A stretch of DNA of 64,000 nt from Pseudomonadota bacterium (GCA_021325555.1 JAJPGY010000023.1:283374-347373), one strand, 5' to 3'. Positions 24,233 to 32,633 are shown, counted from the first letter of the stretch. The notes: generated by a model from the sequence alone, not told the origin. Program-made: numbers and translations.

Positions 24233-24914
24233 AGACCTGCGTAAATCGCTCAAGGTCACGTCAACAACCATGCCGGACCAGCAGATCGGCACGATCCTGC
24301 AGACGCCGGGGATCTTCTTCGGGCCGGGGCATTATCTGTATCCCGCCCGGGAAGGGAATCGATCGGGCAATCATCTCGATGCCGTTTTCCTCATTGAGCC
24401 GATAGCCGCCAATGAGCAATTCATCGACTGGATCGTAAGCGACGTCTGCCGCTGGATCCAGAAGGAAAACATTCAGTTCGAGGTGATCTTCGCCCCGGCG
24501 CAGCCCGCGGTGCAAAAGATGGTGCACAAGCTCGCGGCGGCGACGAGGGCGCGCGAGGCCTTCTGGGAATATCTGCCCAGCGGCTGGTTCGGCGACAAGC
24601 TGGTCTCCGGCGAGGTGAAGCCGGGCGACCGGGTGCTCGTTTTCAACGCGGTCACCCAGCAGGGCCGCTGCGTGGGCGAGCGCCTGCCGGCGTTTGTCGA
24701 GGGGCTGGGCGGGAAGCCGGTAGCGGCGGCGGTATTTGCAAAGGGCACCGCAGGTGGTGTAAAGGCGGCGGAGGAGCGTTACGGCCCGAAATTCTACGCC
24801 TCAGTCCAGGTGACCATCGGCATCGAGACGCCCGAACAGTGCCATATCTGCAAAAAAGACGGCTCCGCGGAGTTGATCCCGTGGACGCAACTCCGAGACA
24901 ATCCACCGCGTTAG
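24216..24914 (+). CDS. Phosphoribosyltransferase-fold protein, orotate PRTase-like
   Basis: The 232-residue protein has a PRTase-like layout: an N-terminal hood (GIFFGPGHYLYPAREGNRSG), a loop near FAPAQPAVQKMVHKLAAA, and the PRPP-motif equivalent PGDRVLVFNAVTQQGRCVGE. In active PRTases this loop carries two adjacent acidic residues (as in VVDDVxTTG). Here they are replaced by Asn-Ala, so PRPP binding may be lost or altered. A CHICKKDG metal-like Cys pair lies near the C-terminus. ATG 24216 (MLKLSEDL) overlaps the FAH stop. The role is unknown. Confidence 0.6.
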   Translation: MLKLSEDLRKSLKVTSTTMPDQQIGTILQTPGIFFGPGHYLYPAREGNRSGNHLDAVFLIEPIAANEQFIDWIVSDVCRWIQKENIQFEVIFAPAQPAVQKMVHKLAAATRAREAFWEYLPSGWFGDKLVSGEVKPGDRVLVFNAVTQQGRCVGERLPAFVEGLGGKPVAAAVFAKGTAGGVKAAEERYGPKFYASVQVTIGIETPEQCHICKKDGSAELIPWTQLRDNPPR

Positions 24915-24923
24915 CCAACATCC

Positions 24924-25007
24924 TGCCCTTGGAGGGACTCGAACCCTCAATCCCTTACGGGCATCGCATTTTAAGTGCGACTCGTATACCGGTTCCGACA
25001 CAAGGGC
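24924..25007 (-). tRNA. tRNA-Leu (anticodon TAA)
   Basis: The minus strand folds into a class II tRNA. The acceptor arm GCCCTTG pairs with CAAGGGC. The anticodon stem TCGCA/TGCGA encloses CTTAAAA with TAA at the anticodon positions. A long variable arm is present, and the T arm GAGGG-TTCGAGT-CCCTC is perfect. No CCA is encoded. The long variable arm plus TAA identifies leucine. Confidence 0.95.
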
Positions 25008-25020
25008 GCCAGCAACGGAT

Positions 25021-25050
25021 ATTGTAATGGATCCGCGGCGCATAATATAA
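25021..25050 (-). promoter_or_regulatory. Promoter of tRNA-Leu
   Basis: On the minus strand TACAAT (plus 25021-25026) lies 13 bases before the mature tRNA 5' end. A TTATAT (plus 25045-25050) lies 18 bases further upstream. The -10 match is good and the -35 poor, as is common in strong tRNA promoters with extra elements. Confidence 0.45.
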
Positions 25051-25106
25051 ACTCTTGGGCAGACCCCGCCGGCCATGGCAACCGTGCGCAGAGCGGGAAA
25101 GGAGAG

Positions 25107-26018
25107 ATGGGGCTGATGGACAAGACTCTGGCCTACCTGGGGCTGGGCATCATGGGGTCCGCGATGGCAGCCAATCTAGCCAGAGCCGGCTGCCGGGTTC
25201 TCGCCTGGAACCGCACGCCCGGCAAGCCGGGAGAGGCTGTAGCTGCCGGGGCTGGGGCCGGAATCGTCAGCTCGATCGAAGAGGCCGTCGGACGCGCAGA
25301 CTTCGTCTTCGTCTGCGTAAACGACGTGCCGGACCTCGAGGAGGTAGTGCTCGGGACAGGGGGAGTGGCTGAGCACGCGCCGGAAGGCGCGACGGTCATC
25401 GACATGGGCACGAGCGGGCCCATGGCCGCGGTGAAGCTGGCCGCCGAGCTGAAGAAGAAAGGGATCCGTTTTGTGGACGCCCCTGTCACCGGCGGCGACG
25501 CGGGGGCCAGGAATGCCACATTGACGGTGATGGTGGGCGGCGAATCTTCAGATTTCGAGCGCTGCAAGCCATTATTCGAGTTGCTGGGTAAGAAGATTTT
25601 CCATTGCGGCCCGGTAGGCAGCGGGCAGGGCGTCAAGTTGTGCAACCAGATCCTTTGTGCCGTCAACCTGGTAGCGGTATGCGAGGCGCTGAGGCTGGCG
25701 GACGAGCTGGGAATCGATCGCCAAATGGTGATCGACATTTGCAGCACCGGCGCCGGTGGCTCTTGGTCGCTCGCCACTCTCGGTCCCAAGATTGCCGCCT
25801 CCGACTTCGAGCCGGCTTTCATGATCAAGCTGCTGCTGAAGGACATCAAGCTTATTGAAGACACAATCGCCGGCTCCCGCATGGAGTTGCCCGGAACCGA
25901 GCTTGCGAAGAGACTCTTCCATATCGCGGCGCAAATAGGTGGTGAGCGTGGCGGGGATCAGGGCACGCAGGCCATGTTCCGAGCCTATGCGAGACAAAGG
26001 CACAACCTGGAAGTCTGA
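25107..26018 (+). CDS. NAD(P)-dependent beta-hydroxyacid dehydrogenase (3-hydroxyisobutyrate dehydrogenase/GLYR family)
   Basis: The protein (about 303 residues) has GLGIMGSAMAANLARAG (Rossmann dinucleotide motif), DMGTSGP, the substrate-site motif DAPVTGGDAGA, and GSGQGVKLCNQ with the catalytic Lys. The C-terminal helical domain matches the family, which reduces or oxidises small beta-hydroxyacids such as 3-hydroxyisobutyrate, tartronate semialdehyde or succinic semialdehyde. The exact substrate cannot be told. The ATG at 25107 or 25116 is plausible (AAAGGAG nearby); the extension to 24975 would run into tRNA-Leu and is rejected. Confidence 0.87.
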   Translation: MGLMDKTLAYLGLGIMGSAMAANLARAGCRVLAWNRTPGKPGEAVAAGAGAGIVSSIEEAVGRADFVFVCVNDVPDLEEVVLGTGGVAEHAPEGATVIDMGTSGPMAAVKLAAELKKKGIRFVDAPVTGGDAGARNATLTVMVGGESSDFERCKPLFELLGKKIFHCGPVGSGQGVKLCNQILCAVNLVAVCEALRLADELGIDRQMVIDICSTGAGGSWSLATLGPKIAASDFEPAFMIKLLLKDIKLIEDTIAGSRMELPGTELAKRLFHIAAQIGGERGGDQGTQAMFRAYARQRHNLEV

Positions 26019-26030
26019 CAGGCGTCGATC

Positions 26031-26180
26031 TTATAGCTGAACCGTGCCTCTGTAGGTCGAGTTGACTATTCGCCAGTAGCCGTCTTCTTTCACCATATCC
26101 ACCGTGACGCCGGCATCGAACACCCTGCCGGAAGCGGCGGCGACACCGGTCAACGTCAGATGAGCCTTCGTACCGTTAAT
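26031..26180 (-). pseudogene. C-terminal fragment of a lost gene
   Basis: An open stretch of 49 codons reads INGTKAHLTLTGVAA, then FDAGVTVDMVKEDGYWRIVN, and ends STYRGTVQL followed by a stop. The pattern of an acidic beta strand then DGYWRIV is typical of the C-terminus of small NTF2/DUF2939-like secreted proteins. A TAG stop directly precedes it in frame at 26181-26183 and no start exists, so only the tail of a gene survives. Confidence 0.45.
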
Positions 26181-26317
26181 CTATTCGCTCGAAAACTTCG
26201 GTTTGGCAGCGTAGTGTCCTCGCATATCCATCGCATATTGGCGTTTGCCTTGCAAGCGCGAAATGCCTATACTGATCACGACTGACCGGTGGTGCTCCCC
26301 TGGAAACGAGAGGAATT

Positions 26318-26956
26318 GTGATCCGTCGCCGGATTCTATTTTCTACCGGTATTGGCACAGCCCTCATGCTGATGGGCGCTTTAGCGCAGGGACGGACGCT
26401 GGATGCCGGCATCACCGGCACGGAGATCCGTTTTCAATTCAAATTCAGGGACGACCTCTGGAGCAAGAAACTATTCCCTGGCGATGAGGTGAAAGGCTCG
26501 CTGACCGAAAGCGTTCTGATTGGCGACCGCCTGGTTCCGGCAAGGTCGGTGGTGGTCGGTCACGTGGCGCTGCCGCCGGGAACCAAGCAACGCAATCACC
26601 ACTCAGCCAGACACTCGCTGTATATTCAGTTTGACCGTATAGTCACGCCCGATGGCACCACATACGATATCAAAGGCGCTGCCATACGCCAGCTTTCCCT
26701 GGTCACAGCCGAGCACACTTTGCGGGAATTGACCGTCAATGACGATGGCGAAATAATCAAGGTTCAGGACCACGGGATGTACCAGGTGCCGGACTGGGAC
26801 ACGTACATTCCCAAATCATGGGTTGACGTCAAAAGCAAGCTCGACATCCATGTCTGCTCCGGCGACAAATTGACCGTATCCGCGCAGGTGCTCAACGTCA
26901 CCTCCTCGTCGCTGTCGGTCGCTGGAAAGCTCCTGCCCGGCGGCGGGCACAAATAG
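26318..26956 (+). CDS. Secreted beta-rich protein of unknown function
   Basis: The 212-residue product has a signal peptide (LFSTGIGTALMLMGALAQG), then alternating beta-strand sequence. It includes FPGDEVKGSLTESVLIGDRL, PARSVVVGHVAL and a C-terminal SGDKLTVSAQVLNVTSSSL. The GDEVxGxLT...G..V..G...V/HV pattern recurs in the protein at 55591-56616 and is common in secreted SH3-like barrels that control surface or extracellular activity. The start is GTG at 26318 with GAGAGGAA upstream. Function unknown. Confidence 0.6.
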   Translation: MIRRRILFSTGIGTALMLMGALAQGRTLDAGITGTEIRFQFKFRDDLWSKKLFPGDEVKGSLTESVLIGDRLVPARSVVVGHVALPPGTKQRNHHSARHSLYIQFDRIVTPDGTTYDIKGAAIRQLSLVTAEHTLRELTVNDDGEIIKVQDHGMYQVPDWDTYIPKSWVDVKSKLDIHVCSGDKLTVSAQVLNVTSSSLSVAGKLLPGGGHK

Positions 26957-27067
26957 CCTCGACACCTCGAAACAACACGCGGCAGAGGCTCGTTGTATGA
27001 CCTGGCGACAGACATTTGTTTGTGCCCGTGCCGTCCTGGCATGGATCACTCGAGCCAGGCGCAGGCG

Positions 27068-28198
27068 TCAGGGGGTGAAGGGTCCCTGCAGCGATGCCAG
27101 ACCCTTCTTCGCCTCGCGCTCCGCCCGGGTGTCGTGGGTGAGGTGCTTGAGTGTCCACAGGCTGAGGACGATCCACAGGACGCCGGCAATGCGCATGATG
27201 AGGCGCTTGCCGTGCGCCGGGTCGTGCAGGAAGTCGCCGGACAGGCTGGAGAGCAGCAACATGACCGGATCCGGATCGGCGATGGAGCCGGTACGAATCC
27301 AGGTGAGAATCTGAATGGCAAGCAGGCTGCAGGTAACCCACAGCGCCAGGGCAATCGTCCTGGGCTTCAGCGAGATCAAAGTGATCGTCAGTGCCCCCTT
27401 GTCACCGCCGAGGAGGGCGATCGGGCGCCACAAGTAGAGACCGGCGAGCAATGCCACCACAGACGACACCAGCATCGAGATTGTGTTCTCACCGAAAGCA
27501 ATGATCACATACGTCAGCGCAAGCAGCAGCCACCAGAACGCAAGCACGACCTGCAGCCGCTCGAAGCGCCCTCCGGCAGGCGTGCTCAGCACCGCGATAA
27601 TGCCGGCTGCCACAGGGAACAACCAGACGAGACTCCAGAGAATGACGTCCACCGCCAGCTTGGCGCGCTCCGATTGATAGCGGGCCAGCAGCGTCGCCGA
27701 ATCTGCATCCTCCCCGAAAAGCTCGAAGTAACTGTTGCGGAAGCTCGCGTAATTCTTGCTGTCGTGGAAGCTGGCAATCCGCTCCTTCAAGAAGTTGCCG
27801 ATGCCGTCCTCCAGACCGTAATAGACGTAAGCGCCCAGGTTATAGAAGAGGGATTCGACCATGGTCCGGCCGGGCATCGATTCCGCCTCCAGCGAGACCG
27901 GGTGGAGAAAACCTGGCTGGCGGGAGAAGCGATCCGCAGCCCACGTCCTCAGTGAATCGAGCGCAATGGCGTTGCTCGCCGAATAAGGGCTGCGCACCAG
28001 GACGAGGGCGAGCCCGTAGGACCGCGAGACCCGCTCCGCCAGCGCCGTGCTGCCCGGCAATCGTTCCTGCATCTGTGGCAGCTCCTGGCGCGGAGACACC
28101 AGCTCCAGGCGCGGCGGCTTGGGCCTGCCAAAATAAGCAAGCACTACCGAAAGCAGCACGATTCCAACTAAAATTGAGGCGACCTTCTTTCCGGTCAT
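27068..28198 (-). CDS. Polytopic membrane protein of unknown function
   Basis: The 376-residue protein has an N-terminal membrane anchor (SILVGIVLLSVVLAYFG). An extracytoplasmic domain of about 170 residues follows (RSPYSASNAIALDSLRTWAA; DGIGNFLKERIASFHDSKNY). Five or six hydrophobic helices (for example LAVDVILWSLVWLFPVAAG, VVLAFWWLLLALTYVIIAF, TIALALWVTCSLLAIQILTW) and a charged tail then follow. No domain is recognised. The gene is convergent with the secreted beta protein. Confidence 0.65.
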   Translation of the reverse strand: MTGKKVASILVGIVLLSVVLAYFGRPKPPRLELVSPRQELPQMQERLPGSTALAERVSRSYGLALVLVRSPYSASNAIALDSLRTWAADRFSRQPGFLHPVSLEAESMPGRTMVESLFYNLGAYVYYGLEDGIGNFLKERIASFHDSKNYASFRNSYFELFGEDADSATLLARYQSERAKLAVDVILWSLVWLFPVAAGIIAVLSTPAGGRFERLQVVLAFWWLLLALTYVIIAFGENTISMLVSSVVALLAGLYLWRPIALLGGDKGALTITLISLKPRTIALALWVTCSLLAIQILTWIRTGSIADPDPVMLLLSSLSGDFLHDPAHGKRLIMRIAGVLWIVLSLWTLKHLTHDTRAEREAKKGLASLQGPFTP

Positions 28199-28491
28199 TC
28201 CCGCTCAGCGCCTCCTTCCCGGCGAAGATCTTAACAAACCGGCTGCGTCCAGATGGCCGAACATTCCCGAGCCCGGCTTAAGCGGTCGAATCTTTTACAG
28301 TCTGCCAGCAGTAATTTTTGTCCATTACACTATTCGAGTTGTCGAACATACAATTTATCCACCAGTGCAACATTAATCCCGTCGTACTGTCGACAATACA
28401 CATCACTGACGATTAACGACATTCCCCCTTCCGCAGGGGACTGATCCTGGTGTATTCTGGTAAGTGCCAGGCGGGGCAGAGTGGAGGCGGG
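28199..28491. other. AT-richer intergenic region
   Basis: About 290 bases lie between the divergent membrane protein gene and the J-like protein gene. GC is lower than in the surroundings. TCGAACATAC and TCGACAATAC are two similar short words at about 28336 and 28389. A 5-bp hairpin TCCCC/GGGGA with a short loop ends near 28440. No RNA gene or open frame of note is seen. Confidence 0.3.
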
Positions 28492-29118
28492 TTGTACAGT
28501 TTATATACAATTTTGGGGCTGGAAGACAACGCGCCGGAAACGGCGGTGGAAGAGGCTTATCGGAGCCTGCGCCAGCGTCTGGACTCGCGGAAATTTGAAC
28601 AGGGAAGCCTGGCCGACAGGCAAGCAAGGCAGTGCCTGCTGTCGATCGAAAATGCTTTCCGCACGCTGACGAACCAGACGGCCAGGGCGAAATACCTGGA
28701 GGAATGGCAGCGGTCGCGCGAGCAGGAGTTCTCGGGCGAATTGCAGCCGAAGCTCGGGCAGCTCTGCGTGGCGGCGGGCATGATTACCCTCGAGGATCTC
28801 GAGCAGGCGATTGAGACGCAAGCAAAGCTCGATCTTCCCATCGGGCAGATCCTGCAGGAGCAGCAGCTAATCACTCAGGCGGAGCTGGACGGTCTCCTGC
28901 TCGGACAGCAGCTCATCTCCTTGCCAGGGGACCTCCCGCACAAGACCGGTCAGCGTCTGATTGCCCTCGGCCTGGTTACCGAGGATATGGTGCGGATCGC
29001 GCTCATCGAGCAGCGCACCTTCAACCGCAAGTTGGAGGACCTGCTCACGGCGCACGGGTGGCTTGATCCTGCAATCTTGAAGATTCTGCTGGAGCCTGCG
29101 GATACGGTCGTCCAGTGA
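28492..29118 (+). CDS. J-domain-like protein fused to MshEN/GspE-N-like repeats
   Basis: The N-terminal 70 residues resemble a J domain (LYTILGLEDNAPETAVEEAY; ENAFRTLTNQTARAKYLEEW) but lack the HPD motif that activates DnaK. After a linker, two copies of the N-terminal module of T2SS/T4P ATPases follow: LGQLCVAAGMITLEDLEQAI..ILQEQQLITQAELDGLL, and GQRLIALGLVTEDMVRIAL..LLTAHGWLDPAILKILLEP. These modules bind c-di-GMP in some ATPases. TTG at 28492 with GGAGG upstream fits better than the in-frame GTG at 28450. Function unknown. Confidence 0.6.
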   Translation: MYSLYTILGLEDNAPETAVEEAYRSLRQRLDSRKFEQGSLADRQARQCLLSIENAFRTLTNQTARAKYLEEWQRSREQEFSGELQPKLGQLCVAAGMITLEDLEQAIETQAKLDLPIGQILQEQQLITQAELDGLLLGQQLISLPGDLPHKTGQRLIALGLVTEDMVRIALIEQRTFNRKLEDLLTAHGWLDPAILKILLEPADTVVQ

Positions 29119-30817
29119 CCGCGGTTTCGAGCGCCTCCCTATCTACCCGATAGACCCACATCACGCCGTGCCCGGACAGGTGGACCGGCCGCAAAAGCCT
29201 TGAGTTGTGGGCGCTCAGCCAGTCCACCGACCTGGCATACTGGGCGTACGCTTGATAGGCGGCGCCGTAAGAAGGATCAACCAGCAGATAGGTAGCGCCG
29301 CTCTGGCGGAGCGCCTCGGTCACCGTCTCGGGCGTGACGAGGTTCAGGCTGTGCACCCGCCAGCCCTGCAACGGCGAGGGTTGGACGGCCTTGCGCCCAG
29401 CATGCAGGTAAAGCAACGGATCGTTCAGGCACACAAAGACGTCAGACGGCTGCGTGTTCGCCCGTATCCATGCATAAGTGGCCAGCACGTCGCCATATTC
29501 CTCCTCGGCGGTTATGTCCGCCCGACCGAGCAAGCGCCGGGGATAGCTGCCGGCCCTGGGGATCGACGATGCCGCCGAGGCGAGGAGCAGGTAAGCGCAC
29601 AAGCCCAGGGCCAGCGCCGCGCACAGCCGCTTCCACAAGGCGCGGTGGCGGGCCGCAAGCCTTTTCTTGAGCGCAAAAGACAGGGAGCGGAAGCCGCGGA
29701 AGCAAAAGTAATAGACGAACGGCAGGACTACCAGGACGAGCCGCCATTCGAGAAAACCCGGCCACATCACCATGCTGAGCCAATAGGCAACGAAGTAGGC
29801 GGCTAGAAGACACCGCCGGCGATGACGGAGCTCCCGCCAGACCCCGACCGTCAAGACGGTCCAGAAGCCGAGCACGCCAACCCTGTAAAGGAGAAAGAAC
29901 TGGAGGGGGCCGAGCGAGGAGCAGGAGGCGGAGGAGAGCGGTGGCACCGCTGCCAGTGGCAGCGACATGAACAGGTCGGACAGCTTTCGTGCCACCACCG
30001 TTCCCAGCCCTATGTCGTGATAAGCGGTGAGCATCCAGCCGGAGTAGCTGGTGTAATAGCTCAGCCAAACCGGCTGTGCAAGAGCGTGCCTGCTGTTCCA
30101 CCAGCAATACGGCAATACGACTGCGCCACCGATGGCGGCACCCAACAGCGCCGCCCTCAGGCGGCGCCGCAATAGAAGATAGACCGCACAAAGCGGCAGC
30201 AAGATGACGCCGACCATCCTCGCCAATGCGGCAAGCGCCTGTGTTGCGCCGGAAACCGCCGCACAGACCGAACCGCTCCTCATTCCTCCCCGGGCCGCGC
30301 TCTCAGCCGTCCAGAGAGCAGCCGCGCTCAGCAATCCGTACAGCAGGTCCGACATGGTCATCGGCAGGAAGGACTGAAACTTTATGTTCAGCAAGGTCGC
30401 GCCCAGTATCACCACCGCCATGCCGGCGGTGCTCCGGCGTGTACGGAGCAGATAGCCGACCGCGGTCAGGACAAAGGAGAAACCGATCAGCACATCGGAC
30501 AGCTCGAACAGGCGGACGTTGGCGGGGAAATCCGGGCAGCACCGCCACAAAAACGCCAGAACAAGCGGGTAGAGGATCGGGTACTTGGTTTGCCAGGGCT
30601 CACCGGGCAAGGACAGGATCTGATAGCCCCTGCCCTCGGCCAGGGCCCTGGCGGTCACCACATACAGGGCGTCGTCGTGGTAAAGCCCGAAAAAAGGCCC
30701 GTGGCTGACCACACATCGCCAGGACAAAAGGGCCGCCAGCACCAGGATCAACCCGGCCAGCACCCAGCAGCCGGCGAGCCAGGCTCGGCGAGATTGGATT
30801 TGACCCGCTGCGCTCAT
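29045..30817 (-). CDS. Polytopic glycosyltransferase, GT39/ArnT-like (Dol-P-Man/undecaprenyl type)
   Basis: Starting at ATG 30817, the 590-residue protein has at least nine hydrophobic helices. It carries the GT-C hallmark acidic pair after the first helix (LYHDDALYVVTARALAEGRG), then WQTKYPILYPLVLAF, and a soluble C-terminal part (ITAEEEYGDVLATYAWIRAN; VFVCLNDPLLYLHAGRKA). GT-C enzymes transfer sugars from lipid carriers to periplasmic acceptors. The substrate is unknown. The 49 residues upstream in frame are Arg/Pro-rich and not likely coding. The 3' end overlaps the convergent J-like gene by 74 bases. Confidence 0.75.
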   Translation of the reverse strand: MSAAGQIQSRRAWLAGCWVLAGLILVLAALLSWRCVVSHGPFFGLYHDDALYVVTARALAEGRGYQILSLPGEPWQTKYPILYPLVLAFLWRCCPDFPANVRLFELSDVLIGFSFVLTAVGYLLRTRRSTAGMAVVILGATLLNIKFQSFLPMTMSDLLYGLLSAAALWTAESAARGGMRSGSVCAAVSGATQALAALARMVGVILLPLCAVYLLLRRRLRAALLGAAIGGAVVLPYCWWNSRHALAQPVWLSYYTSYSGWMLTAYHDIGLGTVVARKLSDLFMSLPLAAVPPLSSASCSSLGPLQFFLLYRVGVLGFWTVLTVGVWRELRHRRRCLLAAYFVAYWLSMVMWPGFLEWRLVLVVLPFVYYFCFRGFRSLSFALKKRLAARHRALWKRLCAALALGLCAYLLLASAASSIPRAGSYPRRLLGRADITAEEEYGDVLATYAWIRANTQPSDVFVCLNDPLLYLHAGRKAVQPSPLQGWRVHSLNLVTPETVTEALRQSGATYLLVDPSYGAAYQAYAQYARSVDWLSAHNSRLLRPVHLSGHGVMWVYRVDREALETAVTGRPYPQAPAESSRLQDQATRAP

Positions 30818-30860
30818 AAGTCGCCCAGGCGCCTGTCGTTGCACACCCGCTTCATAGCGC

Positions 30861-31406
30861 TCACGGCTGCGTGGATCTCTGGGGCGGCGTGGGCGCCGCG
30901 GAGGCTGCGCCACGAGAGCCCGACCCAGGCGGATAGGTCCAGAGCAGACCGGCGACCGGGCCACAGTTGCATTCCTTTTTCGGGTCGAGCTTCAGCGCCG
31001 CCCGGAACTCGTCCGCCGCCTGGGGAAGCATGTTCAGGGTCAGATACATGGTGGCGAGGTGGTGGTGCGCGTCGGCGTTCTTAGGATTGAGTCCGATAGC
31101 CTTAACCTCTTCCTTCATGCCGGCATCGATCCCACCGAGCGAAAACTCTACCCAGCCCAGCCCGGCATGGGCTTCCGCATCACCGGGGCGCATTCTCACC
31201 AGCTTTTGAAACAGCGGAAGGGCTGCCTGGTACTGCCGGGTCTTCTTCAGGAAGCGAGCCTGGGCAAGCAAGCGATCGAAGCGGCTTCCCGAGCCTTCTG
31301 CCGCTGTAGACCCCGGCGCGGAGCTGAAAAACGAGCCCACAGCCAGGCAGCTCAGCAGCAGCAAGACGGTCCCAAGCGAATTCCGGCTGTGGCAGTTAAA
31401 ATTCAT
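30861..31406 (-). CDS. Secreted TPR protein, probably leaderless
   Basis: The 181-residue protein starts at MNFNCHSRN with a signal peptide (LGTVLLLLSCLAVGSFFSS). TPR units follow (LLAQARFLKKTRQYQAALPL; EAHAGLGWVEFSLGGIDAGM; DAHHHLATMYLTLNMLPQAA), with a Cys pair (KKECNCGP) and a Ser/Ala/Pro tail. A consensus -10 element lies 7 bases before this ATG, so the start is fixed by the promoter and the mRNA should be leaderless. The glycosyltransferase gene is 43 bases downstream. Confidence 0.72.
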   Translation of the reverse strand: MNFNCHSRNSLGTVLLLLSCLAVGSFFSSAPGSTAAEGSGSRFDRLLAQARFLKKTRQYQAALPLFQKLVRMRPGDAEAHAGLGWVEFSLGGIDAGMKEEVKAIGLNPKNADAHHHLATMYLTLNMLPQAADEFRAALKLDPKKECNCGPVAGLLWTYPPGSGSRGAASAAPTPPQRSTQP

Positions 31407-31412
31407 GATCCC

Positions 31413-31440
31413 ATTATAGGTATAGGTGTTGGCTTTACAA
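31413..31440 (-). promoter_or_regulatory. Sigma-70-type promoter of the TPR gene
   Basis: On the minus strand a perfect TATAAT (plus 31413-31418) is preceded by TTGTAA (plus 31435-31440) with 16 bases between. The predicted start point falls at the ATG (31406), implying a leaderless transcript. Confidence 0.6.
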
Positions 31441-31513
31441 AGAATCGTCGACCGGGCAAGCAAGACTGTGACGGCCTTATGATGGTGTCAGACGGGGTTC
31501 AGAGCGAAAGCCT

Positions 31514-32353
31514 ATGAGAATTCTGCTGGTTGAGGACAGCCCGACACAAAGTCGCATTCTGCGCGACCTGCTCGAGCGGTCCGGCTACGAGGTGGAGATT
31601 GCCAGGGATGGCATTGAGGGCTTTGAGCGATTTACCAGGGGCTCGTTCGGTCTTGTGATCTCCGATGTGGTGATGCCAGGCCTGAACGGATACGACCTCT
31701 GCCGGAAGATTAAGCAAGCCAGCGACGGCAGGAACACGCCGGTGGTGCTGGTGACGGCGCTCAACACGCTGAAGGATCTGATCGAGGGCATTCGGAGCGG
31801 CGCCGATAACTTCATTACCAAACCGGTCGATCCGACCTATCTGCTCTCCCGAATCAGGACCGTTCTCGACAACCGGAAGGAAGGAGAAGGGGCCCTTTGC
31901 GATCCGCAAACCGGCGTCTGCTTCCTGGACAAGAGCTTTATCAATACCCTGGATCGCAAACGCATCCTCGATTATCTGGTCTCCACCTTCGACGACTTCC
32001 TGCACATGCGCGAGGTGGAGGGCAAACGCCAACTGGAAGCAGCCAGCCAGCGCCTCAAGGAGATAGAGGACCATGAGCTGAAGGTGACAGAGCTGGCCGG
32101 ACAGATAGTGGCCGGTCTGGAGGAGCTGGATGAAACCCTTGCCACGCTGACGGGCGCTGATCCCGGGCAGCTCCCGCAGCCGAAGGCGGAGCTCGTTGCC
32201 GGTCTGCGAAAGAGGAACCGGGATCTTATCGATCTAATGGAGACGCTGACCAAGGCAATCGGGGGTCTCGCCAGGCTGTCCTCCGACGAGCCGGAGGAGA
32301 CGGGCTTGGGCATCATCGGAAGTTTAAGCTCCTCTACGTACTTTCCCCACTGA
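31514..32353 (+). CDS. Response regulator (REC domain + helical C-terminus)
   Basis: The 279-residue protein has a canonical receiver: MRILLVEDSPTQSR (E7, D8), phosphoacceptor D51 in VISDVVMPGLNGYD, T81 and K103 in FITKPVD. Instead of a DNA-binding domain, residues 125-279 form charged helices (SFINTLDRKRILDYLVSTFD; EVEGKRQLEAASQRLKEIED; DLIDLMETLTKAIGGLARLS) that look like a dimerising or partner-binding coiled coil. No histidine kinase is encoded in the window. It may act through protein contacts, as CheY- and PatA-like regulators do. Confidence 0.85.
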   Translation: MRILLVEDSPTQSRILRDLLERSGYEVEIARDGIEGFERFTRGSFGLVISDVVMPGLNGYDLCRKIKQASDGRNTPVVLVTALNTLKDLIEGIRSGADNFITKPVDPTYLLSRIRTVLDNRKEGEGALCDPQTGVCFLDKSFINTLDRKRILDYLVSTFDDFLHMREVEGKRQLEAASQRLKEIEDHELKVTELAGQIVAGLEELDETLATLTGADPGQLPQPKAELVAGLRKRNRDLIDLMETLTKAIGGLARLSSDEPEETGLGIIGSLSSSTYFPH

Positions 32354-32633
32354 CAGGTCGCCGGCTGCCCGCTAGACTTGCTCCGTCGGCGACAGGTGGT
32401 TGTGCCCTTGCAACGACGGGCGCCGTTTACTAAGGGGACCGGACAGCATTGATCGCTTTCCACGGCGTCGCAGGAGCACACGGGCGTGAGCCTGAAAAAC
32501 CCCGTCCCGCAAGCAATTCTGCACCCGGCGGCCGGCAATGAAACATAATATACATTATCAGCCGCATCCGGCAATTCACTGGTAACCCTTCTCCTCTATC
32601 CCTAATCCCTTTCAAATCAGGAGAGAAAAGACT

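Noticed and set aside
24216..24914. Functional orotate phosphoribosyltransferase (pyrE)
   Set aside because: The PRPP-binding acidic pair is replaced, and no pyrimidine genes are adjacent.
27068..27955. Plus-strand open frame antisense to the polytopic membrane protein
   Set aside because: The minus-strand frame has a membrane protein pattern with regular helices. The plus frame is Gln/Arg-rich and shows no domain.
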